DNA of 7,859 nt from an uncultured Actinomycetes bacterium (GTDB lineage: Bacteria > Actinomycetota > Actinomycetes > S36-B12), in NCBI GenBank assembly GCA_937902285.1, contig CALGTB010000062.1, positions 1-7,859 of the forward strand, given 5' to 3'. Below are positions 4,988-7,859 of the stretch, in pieces; the first letter of the stretch is position 1, and every line of letters starts with the position of its first letter. Under the pieces are notes generated by a model, which was given only the letters and a program-made list of their open reading frames with translations, was not told where the DNA came from and did not search any database. The position numbers and the translations under genes are program-made.

Positions 4988-6398
4988 CCGCGAGGACGTC
5001 GCTGACGAGCTGGCAGCCGTCGAACTGGCCTGAGTTGAACGTCCAGCCCAGCCGCACGATGACGGCATCGCGCGAGGGAACGGCCGCGATGATCTGGCCC
5101 CAGTGCCCCTCCATGGCGATGGTGTCCTCGGGGACCCCCGGGTAGGTGCGGCACGAGCCTCCGACGGGGTCGCCGAGCAGCCACGTCTGGGCTCCGTAGC
5201 CGGCTCCCTCGCCCTCGGCCAGCGCCCGCGTCGTCGCCAGGTCGAGCCAGCCCGCAGGGAGCACCGGTGTGCCGTTCCACTGGCCGTCGTCCAGCATGAG
5301 CTGGCCGAGTCGGGCCCAGTCCGCGGTGCTTGCCCACTGGTACGACGACCCCACCCAGGTGCCGCTCGTGTCGGTCTCAAGCGTCGCCGACGTGAGGCCG
5401 ATCGGCTCGAAGAGCGCCGTGCGGGGGTAGGCCCAGTACTCCTCGTCGGTCTCGAACTGCCCGCGGACGACCGCCGCCAGGATGTTGGATGTGGCGCTCA
5501 GGTACTCCCAGTGGGTGCCGGCGGGGAACTCGGCCGGCTTCGAGGCCGCGAAGGCCGCCATGTCCGGCTCGCCGTACAGCATCTGCACGACGTCGCCCGT
5601 CGTGGCGTAGGACTCGTCGTCCTCCAGCCCCGACAGCATGAACATGAGGTCCGCCACGGTGATCTCGGCCCGCGAGTCCGCACGCCACTGCTCCACCCAG
5701 GCGGGGGCACGCCCGGCTGGGAAGGCGTCGACCACCGGGGTCTGGATGTCGAGGCCCACCTCGGAGAACCGCTTGTAGGCCAGCATCGCCGCCACCGTCT
5801 TGGTGGCCGACCAGCCGTGCAGTGCGGCCTCGGCTGGGATGTCGTCGGACTCGCGAAGCGCCAGCAGGCGTCCGCCCTGCACCACGGCGACGCCACGGGC
5901 GTTGGCGGCCGTGGGGTCCCCCTGGCCGACGAACGCCGCCTCGACCACCGCGTTGAGCGGGGCGATGTCGATCCCATCGGTGCTGAGCGCGTCGCCGACG
6001 GGCCACTCCCCCGGGAGCGGGTCGCCGGGCACGTACGGCTGGGCGGCCGAGTCCGTCTGCTCGTCGAGCACGCACCCGCGGTCGGGCAGCAGCGACGCCT
6101 GGCGTGAGATGAAGTAGAGGAAGCGCGATGTCACGGTGTGCGCCTCGGCGTCGATGCTCGTCCCGATGATGCTCAGGGCACCGCTTGCCGGAAGCACGTC
6201 CTTCGCCATGAGCTCCGTCGCATCGGCCGGTCGTCCGCCCACGAACGCCGACGAGCAGACCGTCTTGGCCGCCATGCCGGCGGCGTTCTGCGGGATCTGG
6301 ACGTACAGGAGGTAGCCGAACGCAGCCCCGATGAGCACCACCACGACGATCGCAAGGACGATCAGCGTCCGTCCGATCACTCGGCCTGCCTTCGCCAT
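4974..6398 (-). CDS. Membrane-anchored serine hydrolase, beta-lactamase/6-aminohexanoate-dimer-hydrolase-like
   Basis: A 474-residue protein with a short basic N-terminus and one membrane helix (about 11-33) lacking a clear cleavage site, so it is probably an extracytoplasmic enzyme held by a signal anchor. The catalytic domain fits the class C beta-lactamase/penicillin-binding-protein fold. S197-A-T-K200 is the SxxK box with the nucleophile, Y299 in EYLSATSN is the YxN-type tyrosine position, and H432-W-G434 in EGHWGQII is the KTG-equivalent HxG box. HxG and YxSxxxN are more like NylB-type esterases/amidases than true beta-lactamases. Cys48, Cys109, Cys416 and Cys462 could form disulfides outside the cell. 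The natural substrate is unknown. ATG 6398 is preceded by GGAGGG only three bases away, a tight but usable spacing. A TTGACA lies at 6444-6439 without a good -10. Confidence 0.88.
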   Translation of the reverse strand: MAKAGRVIGRTLIVLAIVVVVLIGAAFGYLLYVQIPQNAAGMAAKTVCSSAFVGGRPADATELMAKDVLPASGALSIIGTSIDAEAHTVTSRFLYFISRQASLLPDRGCVLDEQTDSAAQPYVPGDPLPGEWPVGDALSTDGIDIAPLNAVVEAAFVGQGDPTAANARGVAVVQGGRLLALRESDDIPAEAALHGWSATKTVAAMLAYKRFSEVGLDIQTPVVDAFPAGRAPAWVEQWRADSRAEITVADLMFMLSGLEDDESYATTGDVVQMLYGEPDMAAFAASKPAEFPAGTHWEYLSATSNILAAVVRGQFETDEEYWAYPRTALFEPIGLTSATLETDTSGTWVGSSYQWASTADWARLGQLMLDDGQWNGTPVLPAGWLDLATTRALAEGEGAGYGAQTWLLGDPVGGSCRTYPGVPEDTIAMEGHWGQIIAAVPSRDAVIVRLGWTFNSGQFDGCQLVSDVLAALPR

Positions 6399-6478
6399 GC
6401 ACCCTCCAGCCCTGCCCGTCCACCGACGACCGCGATTGTGTCAAGGACGGCTGCATGGGGTGGGCAGATCGACAGAGT

Positions 6479-6513
6479 GCGGTCGTGCGGCACCCCTGAT
6501 CCGGCGCGACCGC
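6479..6513 (-). terminator. Hairpin downstream of the STAS/SEC14-like gene
   Basis: GCGGTCGTGC (6479-6488) pairs with GCGCGACCGC (6504-6513): nine Watson-Crick pairs interrupted by one T/G position that is A-C on the minus-strand transcript. It begins 23 bases after the STAS gene stop and is followed on the minus strand by ACTCTGTCGATCT. It may end STAS transcription before the hydrolase gene. Confidence 0.4.
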
Positions 6514-6536
6514 CGGTAGCCGTGGCTGCACGCGCT

Positions 6537-6914
6537 CTAGTGGTTCGAGTCCGCCCCAGTGACCCACACCAGCGCTTCGGCCTGCTCGCTGTCGTCGAAC
6601 ACCCTGATACGGGTCGGCATGATCCATGCGAACGCGTTGACGGAGTGGCGCACCCAATCCTTGTCACTCACGACGGCCATTCGTTCGAATCGACCAAAGT
6701 GCTCCGTTCCGACCACGGCGTCATCCCACAGGGCGCCGCCGCTGTAGCCAGTGAACTCGTCTCCCAGCACATACAGGACGCGGATGCGCTCGTGGCGTGC
6801 CAGCGCCGCGCGCACCGCCGGGTCGAGGATGTCGCGGTAGTCCGCAGCCGTCACCTCACCCTTCGCGACGAAGCCCACGACGTCGGCAGGCAGACCTGTC
6901 ATCAACTCGATCAT
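6537..6914 (-). CDS. SpoIIAA-like STAS/SEC14 domain protein
   Basis: A 125-residue cytoplasmic protein that fills one SpoIIAA-like (STAS/SEC14 superfamily) domain. The order is a short N-terminal strand (VVGFVAKGEVTAADYRDILDPAV), a helix with RHERIRVLYVLGDEFTGYSGGALWDDA, then FERMAVVSDKDWVRHSVNAFAWIMPTRIRVFDDSEQAEALVWV. The last segment contains the VVSDxxW, P.RIRVF and Ax.W pattern usual in this family. Members are thought to bind lipids or act in stress responses at the membrane, but no member-specific role is seen here. GGGAGG (6926-6921) six bases before ATG 6914 is a strong ribosome binding site. The gene stands alone between a glycoside hydrolase upstream and the serine hydrolase downstream, all on the minus strand. 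Confidence 0.85.
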   Translation of the reverse strand: MIELMTGLPADVVGFVAKGEVTAADYRDILDPAVRAALARHERIRVLYVLGDEFTGYSGGALWDDAVVGTEHFGRFERMAVVSDKDWVRHSVNAFAWIMPTRIRVFDDSEQAEALVWVTGADSNH

Positions 6915-6920
6915 CGAGCG

Positions 6921-6950
6921 CCTCCCAGGTTGTCGTCCCTCTCAACGGTA
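6921..6950 (-). promoter_or_regulatory. Predicted -10 box and ribosome binding site of the STAS/SEC14-like gene
   Basis: TACCGT (6950-6945) fits TANNNT and would start transcription near 6938, giving a leader of roughly 24 bases that carries GGGAGG (6926-6921). No -35 is evident at 17-18 bases. Confidence 0.35.
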
Positions 6951-7070
6951 GTCGCGGGATCGCCCGGACGGCGGCCGAGCGGAAGTCCAGGCCAGTGGGA
7001 CGTCGTGTCACTAGGTCAGGCAACAGCCCGCCATGGGCACCGCCCGACCCCGGAGTCCGGTCGTCCAGCG

Positions 7071-7859
7071 CTACCCGAACCAGCGGGGCATCCGGCCGAT
7101 GTGCATGCGGGTCCCCGGCACGACCGCCTGGCACCGGTTGCGCGCATCGCAGGTCCGCGTGGCGTAGTAGGGCACCGTGAACGCGCCGGTGTGCCCCGTG
7201 CTCGTCCACGCCACCATCGACGCGACGCCACCCCGGTCGATCCGGCAGATCCGCACATGCCTGCTGCGGCAGTCGACGAGGGCGTTCGCCAGCCAGCCGT
7301 GCGTCGCCTGGTAGGCGGTAGCACCCGGGTAGCCGGTGTTCATCGTGATGCCCAGCAGGTTCTTCCGCGGCGACCACGAGTACCAGTAGGTGCGCGCGAG
7401 GCCGAGCCGCACGCTGTCGAGGTAGGTCTGCGACACGTAGATCGCGGCCTTCGTCCCGCCGATGTCCTTGTCGGGGTATCGCGAGCCCGGACCCTTGATC
7501 CCGTAGTTGACCTCGGTGTCCCACAGCGGCCGGATCGGGGCCCGCGCATCGCGCAGTTCCGCTCTGGCCAGCCTCACGTACGTCGCCCGGAGGGCCGGCG
7601 TCGCGGTGCTGGGCCCGTACGTGTGGATCGCGAACACATCGACCGGCCAGCCCACGCGCCGAAGCTCACGAAGGTAGGCCGGGAAGAAGCGGTCGAACGC
7701 GCTCCTCAGCCGCACCGTGCTGCTCGCCGCCACCACCTCCGCCGTCGGGTCGAGCCGGCGGATGATCCGCTGCGCCTCCAGGGTGAGGCGCGCCAGTTGG
7801 CGCGACGTGCCCTGCCAGAACGTGGCGAGGTTGGCCTCGTTCCAGATCTGGTACGCCTC
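7071..7859 (-). CDS. Clan A (GH39/GH5-like) glycoside hydrolase, C-terminal part
   Basis: The frame is open from the right edge to TAG 7073-7071, giving the last 262 residues; the start and signal peptide would lie outside. The fragment begins on a key motif, YQIWNEANLATFWQGT, where E8 of the fragment is the expected acid/base Glu of a (beta/alpha)8 retaining hydrolase (usually W-N-E-P; here Ala follows). E116 in LWDTEVNYG, after FAIHTYGP (about 76-83), is the expected nucleophile, 108 residues later, a normal distance. The last 75 residues form a beta-rich tail with four Cys (in VDCRSRHVRICRI and TRTCDARNRCQ) that probably form disulfides, as in exported proteins. The sugar substrate cannot be deduced. 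An in-frame GTG at 7736 is internal, because the codons before it carry the catalytic motif. Confidence 0.8.
   Translation of the reverse strand, partial: EAYQIWNEANLATFWQGTSRQLARLTLEAQRIIRRLDPTAEVVAASSTVRLRSAFDRFFPAYLRELRRVGWPVDVFAIHTYGPSTATPALRATYVRLARAELRDARAPIRPLWDTEVNYGIKGPGSRYPDKDIGGTKAAIYVSQTYLDSVRLGLARTYWYSWSPRKNLLGITMNTGYPGATAYQATHGWLANALVDCRSRHVRICRIDRGGVASMVAWTSTGHTGAFTVPYYATRTCDARNRCQAVVPGTRMHIGRMPRWFG

Noticed and set aside
6439..6444. Perfect TTGACA on the minus strand 40 bases before the serine hydrolase start
   Set aside because: The hexamers at 16-18 bases spacing (for example GGACGG) do not resemble a -10 box, so a promoter cannot be supported, although the distance to the start is right.
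7045..7063. Short inverted repeat just after the glycoside hydrolase stop
   Set aside because: Pairing needs a two-base bulge and leaves a minimal loop, and no T-rich stretch follows. It is too weak to call a terminator.
1..7859. A large multi-gene defence, biosynthetic or mobile system
   Set aside because: The genes belong to unrelated families with alternating orientation. There are no transposases, integrases, phage genes, repeats arrays or conserved operon longer than two genes.

Overview
This is a gene-dense, strongly GC-rich piece of a bacterial chromosome. It most likely comes from an actinobacterium (Actinomycetota), perhaps Nocardioidaceae or a relative. The reasons are high G+C, GTG starts, a DUF2510 protein, leaderless-type starts behind TANNNT -10 boxes, and long antisense shadow reading frames. 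The genus is a guess. I see no rRNA, tRNA, CRISPR array, insertion sequence or phage structural gene, and no gene-free stretch reaches 300 bases.

Layout, left to right: (1) the 3' end of a + strand gene, probably an ABC1/UbiB-like kinase (1-251), sharing its stop region with (2) a convergent iron-sulfur bacterial cryptochrome/photolyase of the prokaryotic (6-4) type (248-1717, -). (3) A small Cys-based phosphatase (1833-2258, -). (4) A DUF2510 protein with a superinfection-immunity-like two-helix membrane domain (2349-2942, -). Across a divergent promoter region lies (5) a Rieske [2Fe-2S] protein and (6) an SRPBCC ligand-binding-fold protein, a likely two-gene operon (3051-3914, +). (7) A TetR regulator (3923-4462, -) is divergent from (8) a four-helix DUF5367-like membrane protein (4533-4949, +). 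(9) A membrane-anchored serine hydrolase of the beta-lactamase/6-aminohexanoate-dimer-hydrolase type (4974-6398, -). (10) A SpoIIAA-like STAS/SEC14 protein (6537-6914, -). (11) The C-terminal part of a secreted-type clan A glycoside hydrolase (7071-7859, -, 5' end outside the window).

The clearest regulatory unit is TetR plus DUF5367-like protein. Their short intergenic region holds a TGTAGT-N4-ACTACA palindrome lying on the predicted transcription start of the membrane gene, just upstream of a perfect AGGAGG. Three other-wise unrelated genes (phosphatase, Rieske, TetR) share one start geometry: a TANNNT box, exactly six bases, then the start codon, as expected for leaderless mRNAs. Two adjacent 14-bp inverted repeats sit upstream of the Rieske gene. 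I found no strong case for a large new multi-gene system. The Rieske/SRPBCC pair and the TetR-controlled membrane protein are the local units most worth following.
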